A stretch of DNA of 14,019 nucleotides, from positions 1 to 14,019 of the forward strand of contig JAQGGY010000037.1 in NCBI GenBank assembly GCA_028289095.1, in the 5' to 3' direction. Below, in pieces: positions 1 to 6,741 of the stretch. This DNA is from Candidatus Saccharimonadota bacterium. GTDB taxonomy: Bacteria; Patescibacteriota; Saccharimonadia; Saccharimonadales; Saccharimonadaceae. The number at the start of each line of letters is the position of its first letter. Position 1 is the stretch's first letter. The notes under the pieces were generated by a model, which searched no databases, was not told where the DNA came from, and worked only from the letters and a program-made list of their open reading frames with translations. A program made the translations under genes and the position numbers.

Positions 1-11
1 TTACGGTACAG

Positions 12-17
12 TATAAT
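12..17 (+). promoter_or_regulatory. -10 box (TATAAT) of the histidine kinase gene
   Basis: A perfect TATAAT ends 10 nt before the ATG at 28. Transcription would start about 6-8 nt after the box, so the mRNA would carry only about 3 nt of leader. The -35 region lies off the left edge of the window and cannot be judged. No Shine-Dalgarno sequence precedes the ATG, which fits leaderless initiation. Confidence 0.6.
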
Positions 18-27
18 TAGGCCTAAT

Positions 28-1653
28 ATGTACCAAGGTGGGGTAAAGATTAACGAAAAAACCGCGCAAATCATCCGTTTTGCCAGTTTGATCATGCCTG
101 TAGCATTGACGTTCTACGGGCTGTTCATACAGTACGGCGTCGCAAACACTTCCCATTACGTCAGTGATGCGGTCTTTTTTGGCATCATGATTCCATGGAT
201 AGTTATGGCAACTTTTCATTTCTTGTACACATCGATAAGTAGAACCATCAACGCTGTCGCACTCATCATTTTTCATGTGCTTGCCGTCCTATATATATTA
301 TTCGTTTCAGGATTTGCTAACCCGTTTATTGCAGGCTGGATTATTTTGTTTTCGGCCACCTACGCCTATTTTGGTCGCGATGGATTGCGTTTAAGCATCG
401 TCGTTTTAGTTGCGACTGCTGCAGCCGACGCCGTCCTACACAGTTATAGCAGTAGTATTATTTTTACGGACATTTTGACAGCATTGGCAATACTAATCGT
501 TGGCGTCACCGCTATTTCGATTAGCCAAGCCATGGAAGTCGATAGCGAGGAACTGACGCGCAGCAAAGCCCAAGAAACGCTTGAACGTGATCGTATCCTG
601 ACGATCGTCAATAACCTAGCTGATGCAGTATTAAGCACTGACGAAAATGGTATTATCCGCGTGTACAACGCCGCCTGCTTGAACTTGCTTGATACAAATA
701 CAGGGCTAGACGGTAAAAACATCGACGAAATATTAACACTCGTCGACGCAGATAACACACAAGTTAAGTTATTAGATAATTTACAAAAGTCTCGCGGTGT
801 CGTGGTTCGCGATGACGTGACGATGAATGTTGCCGATGAAACGATTCGCCTAGAAGTAACGTATTCGCCAATTCGTAGCAGTTACAGTGTCTCTAAGCAT
901 GCTGATTCACAGGATGGATATATCCTCATTTTGCGCGACATTACCAAAGCAAAAAGCCTGGAAGAAGAGCGTGATGAATTTATTAGTGTCGTTAGCCACG
1001 AACTGCGCACTCCGATTACAATCGCCGAGGGTACGATCAGTAACGTACAATTAATGATGGATCGTCCGAATATCGCTAAAAAGATATTACAGGACGCCGT
1101 CACTACTGCACACGACCAAGTCGTTTTTCTAGCAAAGATGGTCAACGATCTAAGCACACTATCGCGCGCTGAACGCGGCGTCGCTGACGAGGAAGAGGAA
1201 ATTGACGTCAAGGCCATGGTGAACGATTTGTTCGGCGAATATTCGCCACAGGCAGCCAAAAAGGGTCTTCAGTTTAACCTAGACGCCGGATCGCACTTAG
1301 GTAACATCATGGCAAGTCGTCTTTATCTGCACGAACTACTGCAAAACTTTGTCACTAATTCGATTAAATACACTAAAGGGGGTAGCGTAACATTGCGCGC
1401 CCATCGTAAAGACGATATCATTACATTCGAAGTCAAGGATACTGGTATTGGCATTAGCAAAGCTGACCAAGCAAAAGTCTTTAAAAAATTCTATCGATCT
1501 GAAGATTACCGCACGCGTGAAACGGGCGGCACAGGACTAGGGCTGTACGTTGCCGTCAAGCTAGCTAAAAAGCTTGGTACCAGCATAAATCTAACCAGCC
1601 GATTAAACCATGGCTCAAGTTTTAGCTTTGATATGAAATCTAAGATTAAATAA
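28..1653 (+). CDS. Membrane sensor histidine kinase with PAS domain
   Basis: This 541-aa protein is a sensor kinase that should autophosphorylate a histidine and pass the phosphate to a response regulator. About six hydrophobic segments (roughly residues 15-36, 46-66, 73-93, 97-115, 120-138, 144-165) form the membrane sensor. A PAS-like domain follows at about 187-305. The H-box SHELRTP places the phospho-acceptor at His324. The ATPase domain shows the N-box around Asn440/Asn444, the G1 box DTGIGI from Asp471, the F-box FKKFYRS and the G2 box GGTGLGL from Gly500. No HAMP domain is apparent, and the layout resembles PAS-containing WalK/PhoR-type kinases. No response regulator gene lies in the window, so its partner is either upstream of position 1 or elsewhere. 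The first ATG is chosen because a -10 box sits just before it. The sensed signal is unknown. Confidence 0.93.
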   Translation: MYQGGVKINEKTAQIIRFASLIMPVALTFYGLFIQYGVANTSHYVSDAVFFGIMIPWIVMATFHFLYTSISRTINAVALIIFHVLAVLYILFVSGFANPFIAGWIILFSATYAYFGRDGLRLSIVVLVATAAADAVLHSYSSSIIFTDILTALAILIVGVTAISISQAMEVDSEELTRSKAQETLERDRILTIVNNLADAVLSTDENGIIRVYNAACLNLLDTNTGLDGKNIDEILTLVDADNTQVKLLDNLQKSRGVVVRDDVTMNVADETIRLEVTYSPIRSSYSVSKHADSQDGYILILRDITKAKSLEEERDEFISVVSHELRTPITIAEGTISNVQLMMDRPNIAKKILQDAVTTAHDQVVFLAKMVNDLSTLSRAERGVADEEEEIDVKAMVNDLFGEYSPQAAKKGLQFNLDAGSHLGNIMASRLYLHELLQNFVTNSIKYTKGGSVTLRAHRKDDIITFEVKDTGIGISKADQAKVFKKFYRSEDYRTRETGGTGLGLYVAVKLAKKLGTSINLTSRLNHGSSFSFDMKSKIK

Positions 1654-1693
1654 CCTGGATCTTGTCTTGCTCACGGGTCCTGTCGTTCAATCC

Positions 1694-1735
1694 GCCCCAT
1701 GAATTTTTTATGGTTACATAAAATAATTCTGGGGC
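1694..1735. terminator. Long imperfect hairpin between convergent genes
   Basis: GCCCCA (1694-1699) pairs with TGGGGC (1730-1735). An A/T-rich inner stem, GAATT-TTTTATG against CATAAAA-T-AATTC, closes on the loop GTTA. It lies between the convergent kinase and glycosyltransferase genes, where a bidirectional terminator would be expected. There is no U-tract after the stem on either strand, so termination is inferred from position. The right arm GGGGC can instead pair with GCCCC at 1736-1740, which gives a competing short hairpin. Confidence 0.45.
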
Positions 1736-1790
1736 AGCCCCGTTAAACGCCACCCATAGCCATGGGGTATAAATTCAGTATGAATAATTC

Positions 1791-2939
1791 TTACTTGATA
1801 TACTGCGCTGGATGCATAAGTCGTGCCTGTTGCGGGGAAGTAACGGGGCGACCTTTCCAGGTGATTGTGCCTTTGGCATACCCACGGACACTGCGAATGA
1901 ACAAGACGAGCTCCTGTGCGATAGCATACGGCCAGACCACCGCGCCAAGCCACCAGTTACGGCGCCAAACGACATACGTATAACGGCAATACAATAAGGA
2001 AAATAACACCAAATACAACACTGCTAGGCCGTGAAACGGCGTCCAGCTGACAAATAATCCACTGATGATTAATAACGTAGGTAGGTTGAGCAATGTTAGT
2101 ATAAGCAACCCATATGCGCCCATTTTTTTCGTACCGCCAACCATCGGATACGACAATCGAATACTGGTTTCACACTGGGATGTCCACTTTTTTTCGTAAC
2201 TAATGCCCAGATCCTCGCTACCAACCAGGCAGTGATAGGCTTTTGTACCAATTATTGCCGCTAAATGCGCCTCTGGCTCGACTTCAGCTTTATGTGGACT
2301 AAAACCACCAATAATATCGATTAACGTGTGTCGTTTGATCATCCAAAGTGAACTGGATGTGGCGGGTGAATATTCGCGTGATGTAATCAGCTCCCAGTAA
2401 TATCGCAAATGTCCGAATAACACGCCCGGCCGCCATGCATCATTCCGACCCGGAATGACAGATACCATTTCTAGGTTTTCAGTCATCGTATAGCCGACCA
2501 ACCTACTGATTGTTGTCGGTTCAATATGCGTATCGACATCCAGAAACAGTACGTAGGTGCCGCTTGCTTCTTGGGCTAATACTTCTAATGCGTGATTTTT
2601 GCCCAACCATCCTTCGGGTAGGTTGGCGCCTGGGACAAATCGTACCCCCGCATGAGCAAATGAGTTAATCAGAACAGATGTATCATCTGCGGACTCGTCA
2701 TCAAAAACGATAATTTCTAATTTTTTATAGTCGCTATTTAGCACACGCTCTAAGCACTGGGTCATGGCATGTGTTTCATTACGGGCCGGAACACACACTG
2801 TGACACTTGGAGCTTCGATTGCTGATGTATATTGTTTTTTGATTCGGAACTGTTGCAGTGCGCGCTCTAATCGAATACCAAATGTAATCAGTAGCGCGCC
2901 TAATAGGGTAGTTAGGATGCTGTATATAACTATAATCAC
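1791..2939 (-). CDS. Membrane-anchored family 2 glycosyltransferase
   Basis: The 382-aa protein has one N-terminal membrane helix (about residues 2-22), a cytoplasmic GT-A glycosyltransferase domain (about 45-260) and three C-terminal helices (about 276-298, 303-322, 328-347). The sugar-nucleotide site shows PARNE (51-55), DDES from Asp80 and the metal-binding DVD (134-136). GWLGKNHA (110-117) and the late WKGR (361-364) are reminiscent of the HpnB/CrtQ-like membrane GT2 group, which glycosylates lipid or isoprenoid substrates. The usual catalytic ED before the last strand appears as EPEAHLA (221-227), with an alternative ED at 242-243. The sugar donor and acceptor cannot be told from sequence. 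The start is GTG at 2939. AGGAT at 2949-2953 could be its ribosome binding site, or part of a -10 box for a leaderless message. The gene diverges from secE. Confidence 0.88.
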   Translation of the reverse strand: MIIVIYSILTTLLGALLITFGIRLERALQQFRIKKQYTSAIEAPSVTVCVPARNETHAMTQCLERVLNSDYKKLEIIVFDDESADDTSVLINSFAHAGVRFVPGANLPEGWLGKNHALEVLAQEASGTYVLFLDVDTHIEPTTISRLVGYTMTENLEMVSVIPGRNDAWRPGVLFGHLRYYWELITSREYSPATSSSLWMIKRHTLIDIIGGFSPHKAEVEPEAHLAAIIGTKAYHCLVGSEDLGISYEKKWTSQCETSIRLSYPMVGGTKKMGAYGLLILTLLNLPTLLIISGLFVSWTPFHGLAVLYLVLFSLLYCRYTYVVWRRNWWLGAVVWPYAIAQELVLFIRSVRGYAKGTITWKGRPVTSPQQARLMHPAQYIK

Positions 2940-2948
2940 GATATCACT

Positions 2949-2957
2949 ATCCTATCA
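2949..2957 (-). promoter_or_regulatory. Possible extended -10 of the glycosyltransferase gene
   Basis: On the minus strand TGATAGGAT reads as TGn followed by TAGGAT (4 of 6 matches to TATAAT), ending 9 nt before the GTG start. No good -35 lies 17 nt upstream. The same bases contain AGGAT, which could instead be a Shine-Dalgarno site, so the call is tentative. Confidence 0.3.
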
Positions 2958-2960
2958 CGC

Positions 2961-2989
2961 TTGACGTCAAGAGGGTAGCAAGCTATAGT
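2961..2989 (+). promoter_or_regulatory. secE-nusG promoter P1
   Basis: TTGACG (2961-2966), a 17-nt spacer and TATAGT (2984-2989) form a good sigma70-type promoter. Initiation near 2996 gives a leader of about 48 nt that includes the GGGAG ribosome binding site. The -35 lies in the 10-bp palindrome TTGACGTCAA (2961-2970). The rplA promoter has the same TTGACG-17 nt-TATA layout. Confidence 0.78.
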
Positions 2990-2994
2990 GGTAC

Positions 2995-3024
2995 TTGACA
3001 GTCTGCCAGTGAGCAGGCTATTTA
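2995..3024 (+). promoter_or_regulatory. Possible second secE promoter P2
   Basis: A perfect TTGACA (2995-3000) is followed after 18 nt by the weak TATTTA (3019-3024). The predicted start near 3031 would fall inside the GGGAG ribosome binding site (3029-3033), so a P2 transcript would be poorly translated or effectively leaderless. It is weaker evidence than P1. Confidence 0.3.
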
Positions 3025-3043
3025 ATTTGGGAGAGCAACCACT

Positions 3044-3415
3044 TTGGCAACAAAGGCGAAAAAACCAGCAGCAAAGCAAGCAACGAGTCAAACAAAAGTG
3101 ACCCGTATTACTGCGCGTGACACTGAAAAAGTGGCCGCAAAGAAAGCACCGGCCAAGGCAGAAAAACCATCTGTCGTCAAAGAAAAAAAGCAATCTAACA
3201 AAAAGAATCCAATTAAAAGCATTGCTGCACCATTTGTTGCACTTGGCATCTACTTTAAAGGTGCTTGGTACGAATTACAGCAAGTCACATGGCCAAATCG
3301 TAAAGCAACCTGGAGCCTGACCGCTGCATTACTTGCGTTTACATTATTTTTTGTCGTCTTGATTTTATTATTAGACGCATTATTTAAATATTTATTTGAA
3401 TTAATACTAGGTTAA
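3044..3415 (+). CDS. secE: SecE, preprotein translocase subunit
   Basis: SecE is the clamp subunit of the SecYEG protein-export channel in the cytoplasmic membrane. This 123-aa protein has the conserved amphipathic helix WYELQQVTWPNRK (about 75-87) followed by a single membrane helix (about 92-120), which is the one-helix SecE core. The first ~55 residues are an unusual Lys/Ala-rich, low-complexity basic extension, so the protein is about twice the usual one-helix length. The start is TTG at 3044, with GGGAG 10 nt upstream and no nearer ATG. nusG follows after 12 nt, as in most bacteria, and shares the promoter. The identity is supported by both the core motif and the neighbour. Confidence 0.93.
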   Translation: MATKAKKPAAKQATSQTKVTRITARDTEKVAAKKAPAKAEKPSVVKEKKQSNKKNPIKSIAAPFVALGIYFKGAWYELQQVTWPNRKATWSLTAALLAFTLFFVVLILLLDALFKYLFELILG

Positions 3416-3427
3416 AAGGAAACATTT

Positions 3428-3973
3428 ATGTCAACAAACCGATACGACAGTACCCGCCAATGGTACGCAATCCACACTTATAGCGGCTACGAAGAAAAAG
3501 TTGCTGATAGCATCCGCCAACGAATCAATGCAGTCGACATGGCTGACAAGATTTTCGACGTAATGGTTCCAAAGGAAAAGCAAATTGAAATCAAGAACGG
3601 CAAACGTAAAGTCGTCGAAAAGAAAATCTTCCAGGGCTACGCACTGGTTGAAATGAAACTAACCGACGAAACCTGGTATATCGTCCGTAACACGCCTGGT
3701 GTTACCGGATTTGTCGGTACGGATACGACACCGACACCAGTCTATGATAGCGAAATTGCAAAGATCAAAAAACGCATGGGCGTTGAAGATCCAAAGCACC
3801 AGATCGACTTCAAAGAAGGCGAAGTGGTCAGCATCACCGACGGACCATTCAAAGGCTTCGATGGCGCAATTAGCGAGATTGACACTCAAAAGGGCAAGAT
3901 CAAAGTTATGGTCAGCATGTTTGGCCGCGACACTCCAGTCGAGCTGGACGCGCTGCAAGTTACTAAAGTTTAG
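3428..3973 (+). CDS. nusG: Transcription antitermination/elongation factor NusG
   Basis: NusG binds elongating RNA polymerase through its N-terminal domain and links it to ribosomal S10 or Rho through its C-terminal KOW domain. The 181-aa protein shows the NGN domain from RQWYAIHTYSGYEEKV (10-25) to about residue 118, including KKIFQGYALVEM (65-76), where the usual FPGY reads FQGY. The KOW domain (about 127-181) contains EGEVVSITDGPFKGF and ends with the FGRDTPVEL signature. It is full length and has no insertion. AAAGGA lies 7 nt before the ATG. The gene forms a two-gene unit with secE and ends at a strong intrinsic terminator. Confidence 0.96.
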   Translation: MSTNRYDSTRQWYAIHTYSGYEEKVADSIRQRINAVDMADKIFDVMVPKEKQIEIKNGKRKVVEKKIFQGYALVEMKLTDETWYIVRNTPGVTGFVGTDTTPTPVYDSEIAKIKKRMGVEDPKHQIDFKEGEVVSITDGPFKGFDGAISEIDTQKGKIKVMVSMFGRDTPVELDALQVTKV

Positions 3974-3980
3974 TTACTTC

Positions 3981-4008
3981 AACACCTCCTCCGGGAGGTG
4001 TTTTTTTT
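3981..4008 (+). terminator. Intrinsic terminator of secE-nusG
   Basis: A 9-bp stem, AACACCTCC with GGAGGTGTT, closes on a 4-nt loop and runs into eight Ts (4001-4008). It begins 8 nt after the nusG stop codon. rplK is therefore not read from the secE-nusG promoter unless there is readthrough. Confidence 0.93.
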
Positions 4009-4029
4009 GCATTAAAATAGGGGATTATA

Positions 4030-4620
4030 ATGTTACAGCCAAATAACAATCATCTGCGCATATTACAACCGACCAATGACCATCTGCGCACGCGACAACA
4101 AGCACCACAAAGCGAACCAAGTATGCATCAGACACCATTGTGCATTTTAATGACGCCAAATAAAAATAGTGGCGAGTTATTTACATTACCAGGTGGCCAT
4201 TTGCTGCACGGTATACGTAATAGTACAGGTATTATCAGAAACGCCACACACATCATCGATCAACATAATATAGATTTCGTCCCAAAAGCAGCCGGGTTCA
4301 TTCATGACGATGAAAGCCGGCCGTACGGGCTCGCCTACTTAGTTGAACCCGCCCATCGAACGCACGTGCCCGTCCCGATTAATCGTACCGGCCCAAGTCG
4401 TGGCGAATTAATACCTGCATTACCACAGCCAGAAACCAGCCCCACCTTGGAACTCCATCATTACACCGCGCTAATCGCCCGTATACAAAGCATAAATTAT
4501 CGCCGCAAGCAACTGAATGAACGGCGTACGGACGATAGTGATAAACTACCACTCTGCGAAGCCGAAGAAGCATTTCTGCGCTCATTCGGGCGATACATCA
4601 TGCAACGCGTCATTCATTAA
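4030..4620 (+). CDS. Hypothetical protein, possibly a degenerate Nudix-like fold
   Basis: The 196-aa product is not confidently recognised. The first ~30 residues contain a short repeat (NHLRILQP / DHLRTRQQ) and are rich in Asn, Gln and His. From about residue 36 the order of elements resembles a Nudix domain: a strand LCILMTP, then GELFTLPGGHLLHG, a helix-like stretch, then AAGFIHDDE and YGLAYLVE. The Nudix box (G, five residues, E, seven residues, REUXEEXGU) keeps its Gly and one Arg but lacks the metal-binding glutamates, so if the fold is right the protein is probably catalytically dead. The C-terminal third (about 135-196) is charged and helical. AGGGG (4019-4023) lies 6 nt before the ATG. 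It stands alone after the nusG terminator, and TATAAT overlaps the start codon, so initiation at the ATG at 4123 is possible. There is no signal peptide or membrane helix. Confidence 0.68.
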   Translation: MLQPNNNHLRILQPTNDHLRTRQQAPQSEPSMHQTPLCILMTPNKNSGELFTLPGGHLLHGIRNSTGIIRNATHIIDQHNIDFVPKAAGFIHDDESRPYGLAYLVEPAHRTHVPVPINRTGPSRGELIPALPQPETSPTLELHHYTALIARIQSINYRRKQLNERRTDDSDKLPLCEAEEAFLRSFGRYIMQRVIH

Positions 4621-4653
4621 TCCACATTATTTTTCTGTTATTACACACAGTTA

Positions 4654-4682
4654 TTGCATAAATTACAACTTATCTGTATGCT
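4654..4682 (+). promoter_or_regulatory. Possible promoter of the metallopeptidase gene
   Basis: TTGCAT (4654-4659), a 17-nt spacer and TATGCT (4677-4682) resemble a sigma70-type promoter in the A/T-rich gap before the lipoprotein gene. Each box matches the consensus at 4 of 6 positions. The predicted leader is about 50 nt and includes GAGG at 4729-4732. Confidence 0.35.
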
Positions 4683-4738
4683 TGAGCTTGTAATGTTTTC
4701 ATTCGAAGCATTAAGTCCCACTTCCAGTGAGGTAAAAA

Positions 4739-5659
4739 GTGCAAGCAAAACCAGGTTTACATTCGCGTGTCCTTGCTTTTCTCGTAGTACTGTTCACATT
4801 AGCGCTCGTAGCGTGCAGCTCAACAGCCACACCGACTCGCAATGATCCACCAGTGCCGGATCCTGATCCGGTCGTGACAGATCAAACGGATCCGTTACCA
4901 AAAGAGCCTGTCGATGAGACCCCGGATCTACCGCGAGTAGAACCAGGCGAATACCTTCAGCAAGGTGCGGTGCCACCCGGCAGCCAAGTCACCGGCAATA
5001 GCGATACCTACACAGTCGAAAGCTATCTAAAAGCGGTAGTAAAGAATCTCGATGATGCATGGGTGCCTTGGTTTGTAGAAAATGGCTACGCCGAGCCCCA
5101 GGTCACGTATTCAGTGGTACTGCCGGGGGAAAAATGGCAATCAGTATGTACCGACCAAAAAGGTGCGCCCGAAGTTGTAACTGACACCACACCTAATGCA
5201 TATTACTGCCCATTTGACGACAGTGGCAGTGGCTCTATCTGGTTGCCTGCGACCACATTCCAAAAAATGTGGAACGGTGACGTCTTAGGCAGGCAAAGCC
5301 AGCAAGCCGGTGATTTCGCAGCTGCTATTGTTACAGCTCACGAATTTGGCCACCATGTCAAGCATGAGCTCGAGGTGCAGGAAAAAGCAAGAGGGGCAAA
5401 CATCCCGCCTGTAACAGGTAAAAACAAGGAACTGCTTGCAGATTGTTTTGCCGGCGTATGGGCTGCGACCGCGTATTACAACGGCCTCCTTGAAGGAACC
5501 GATTTTGAAGAAGCAGTAGCAGCAATGGCGGCAGTTGGTGACGCCAAGCCGGGTGGAAAAGATCCGCACGGCAGCCCAGAAGAACGCGTTGCCGCCCTGA
5601 ATTTGGGTTACAATGATCAGATGGACCCTGTGCGCTGCATAAGCACCTACTGGAAGTGA
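4739..5659 (+). CDS. Neutral zinc metallopeptidase lipoprotein (YpfJ-like)
   Basis: This 306-aa protein looks like an exported, lipid-anchored protease. A basic N-terminus and hydrophobic core (about residues 11-25) end in the lipobox LVAC, so Cys26 should be lipidated after signal peptidase II cleavage. A Pro/Asp-rich linker (about 27-70) precedes the catalytic domain. The zinc site is HEFGH (201-205), with the likely third ligand in ELLADCFAGVWA, either Glu231 or Asp235. The pairing of HEFGHH with E-L-x-A-D-C-[FY]-A-G-V-W is typical of the neutral zinc metallopeptidase family (Pfam Zn_peptidase, E. coli YpfJ). The start is GTG at 4739, with GAGG 6 nt upstream and the signal peptide immediately after it. 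Its substrate is unknown. It is a single-gene unit with its own probable promoter and a downstream hairpin. Confidence 0.9.
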   Translation: MQAKPGLHSRVLAFLVVLFTLALVACSSTATPTRNDPPVPDPDPVVTDQTDPLPKEPVDETPDLPRVEPGEYLQQGAVPPGSQVTGNSDTYTVESYLKAVVKNLDDAWVPWFVENGYAEPQVTYSVVLPGEKWQSVCTDQKGAPEVVTDTTPNAYYCPFDDSGSGSIWLPATTFQKMWNGDVLGRQSQQAGDFAAAIVTAHEFGHHVKHELEVQEKARGANIPPVTGKNKELLADCFAGVWAATAYYNGLLEGTDFEEAVAAMAAVGDAKPGGKDPHGSPEERVAALNLGYNDQMDPVRCISTYWK

Positions 5660-5667
5660 GCTTTACG

Positions 5668-5689
5668 CCCCGGAGTTTCGGCTCCGGGG
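5668..5689 (+). terminator. G/C-rich hairpin after the metallopeptidase gene
   Basis: CCCCGGAG (5668-5675) pairs with CTCCGGGG (5682-5689) around the loop TTTCGG, starting 8 nt after the stop codon. Outer arms GTGAG (5656-5660) and CTCAC (5693-5697) can extend it and would include the TGA stop. No U-tract follows, so it may terminate weakly or act as a 3' stabiliser. Confidence 0.55.
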
Positions 5690-5714
5690 TAACTCACATC
5701 CATTCATCAGCCCC

Positions 5715-5743
5715 TTGAAACATGTTTACGTATCTGCTATACT
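5715..5743 (+). promoter_or_regulatory. rplK promoter
   Basis: TTGAAA (5715-5720), a 17-nt spacer and TATACT (5738-5743) form a strong sigma70-type promoter. An extended -10 TG lies at 5735-5736. Initiation near 5750 gives a leader of about 59 nt. Confidence 0.85.
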
Positions 5744-5808
5744 ATATCAGTTACGCTACTCGCGATGCTTCTACAACGCAGTAAAACTAAATTAGGAATT
5801 AAATTATT

Positions 5809-6234
5809 ATGGCAAAAAAAATAATCGGTAATCTAAAACTCCGTATCCCCGCTGGCCGTGCGACCGCAGGTCCTCCAGTTGGTTCAACATTAGGTCAATG
5901 GGGTCTGAACATGATGGATTTCATTAATCCATTTAACGACGCGACTAAAGCCGACATGGGCAAAGACGTCATCGTTCACATGCAAGTATTCGACGATCGT
6001 ACATTCGCATGGAAGTCACTTGGTCAACCAGTTGACGATATCATCCGCGAAAAAATCGGTATCAAAAAGGGAAGCGCTAAACCGCACTCTGAAAAAGTTG
6101 GCAAGATCACTCGCGCACAGCTTGAAGAAATCGCTGAAATGAAAAAAGATCAGCTTAACGCAATCACCGTTGAAGGCCGCGTTAAAATTATCGCTGGTTC
6201 TGCACGCTCAATGGGCGTCGAAGTAGAAGGCTAA
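5809..6234 (+). CDS. rplK: 50S ribosomal protein L11
   Basis: L11 binds the GTPase-associated region of 23S rRNA, where it helps factor-dependent GTP hydrolysis and the stringent response. The 141-aa length is normal. The N-terminal domain shows the L11 signature PPVGSTLGQWGLNMMDF (22-38), and the C-terminal RNA-binding domain shows KVGKITRAQLEEIAEMK (96-112) and ends in the conserved AGSARSMGV. The sequence is divergent: the usual GPALGQ[HQ]G reads GSTLGQWG, and the usual TPPA between the domains reads LGQPV. AGGAA lies about 10 nt before the ATG. Unusually, rplA is not next: a terminator, two minus-strand genes and a new promoter intervene. Confidence 0.97.
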   Translation: MAKKIIGNLKLRIPAGRATAGPPVGSTLGQWGLNMMDFINPFNDATKADMGKDVIVHMQVFDDRTFAWKSLGQPVDDIIREKIGIKKGSAKPHSEKVGKITRAQLEEIAEMKKDQLNAITVEGRVKIIAGSARSMGVEVEG

Positions 6235-6248
6235 AGCCGATACTCATT

Positions 6249-6290
6249 CATAAAAAATAACCGCACGATACAGTGCGGTTATTTTTTATG
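6249..6290. terminator. Bidirectional intrinsic terminator after rplK
   Basis: A perfect 18-bp inverted repeat (6249-6266 with 6273-6290) has a G/C core CCGCAC/GTGCGG, a 6-nt loop, and flanking A6 and T6 runs. It therefore works as a U-tract terminator on either strand. It ends rplK and could also stop minus-strand readthrough from the surface-protein genes. Confidence 0.95.
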
Positions 6291-6364
6291 CCAGGTGTAA
6301 TTAATTCATATCAGTACTTTGCTATTACCCCGTAATACCAGCAACTGCTATGAATGTAAGTGTG

Positions 6365-6409
6365 CCATGAGGACACCTGGCGCTATAATAGCATCAGGTG
6401 TCCTCATGG
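6365..6409. repeat. 15-bp perfect inverted repeat with palindromic apex
   Basis: CCATGAGGACACCTG (6365-6379) is the exact reverse complement of 6395-6409. The 15-nt loop contains GCTAT-A-ATAGC (6382-6392), so almost the whole 45 nt can fold. A partial third arm, CCAGGTGT, lies at 6291-6298. The element sits 9 nt beyond the stop of the minus-strand surface protein. That suggests a terminator, but no U-tract follows on either strand. Confidence 0.8.
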
Positions 6410-6417
6410 ACTGTTAC

Positions 6418-6741
6418 TTACTTTTTAAACGTCCGGAGACAGTTTCTATACCGCATCGCGGCAAAACCTGCCGCCAGAAGAGCTGCCGCTGCCGTCAGAA
6501 CAAACGCCAGCCACCACGGACCAGTTTTTGCCAGTTCCCCTGAAGGAACAGTAGCCGCTGCATCCGTATCGGCGTCTGTCACCAAAGCCGCATCAACTAC
6601 CGATGCAGGCACATCAGTCACCGGAGTGACATCAGTAGCGGGCTGATTCTGTACGTCAGAAGGCGTGACTACATCTGGCTTCTCCTCCTCAGCGGGAGGC
6701 TCCTGCTCTTCGCAAACTTCATGAACGATGAAATCGGCCAT
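6418..6741 (-). pseudogene. C-terminal fragment of frameshifted LAKTG surface protein
   Basis: This frame encodes the tail of a cell-wall-anchored protein. It has an acidic, Pro/Thr/Ala-rich stalk, then LAKTG (residues 70-74 from the ATG at 6741), a hydrophobic helix (about 75-96) and a basic end. That is the three-part layout of sortase substrates, with an LPXTG variant. The ATG at 6741 is probably not the real start. The frame stays open up to about 6780, where it joins the upstream fragment (6669-7292) if one G is restored in the run at 6776-6777. The sequence before the ATG then reads KGWSPVPTGYHHF and completes a third copy of the repeat in the upstream fragment. No ribosome binding site precedes 6741. 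It could be a recent pseudogene, a phase-variable gene or a base-calling error. No sortase gene is visible in the window. Confidence 0.75.

Noticed and set aside
3659..4046. Open frames overlapping nusG on both strands
   Set aside because: NusG is highly conserved across this stretch, and one of these frames reads through the nusG terminator.
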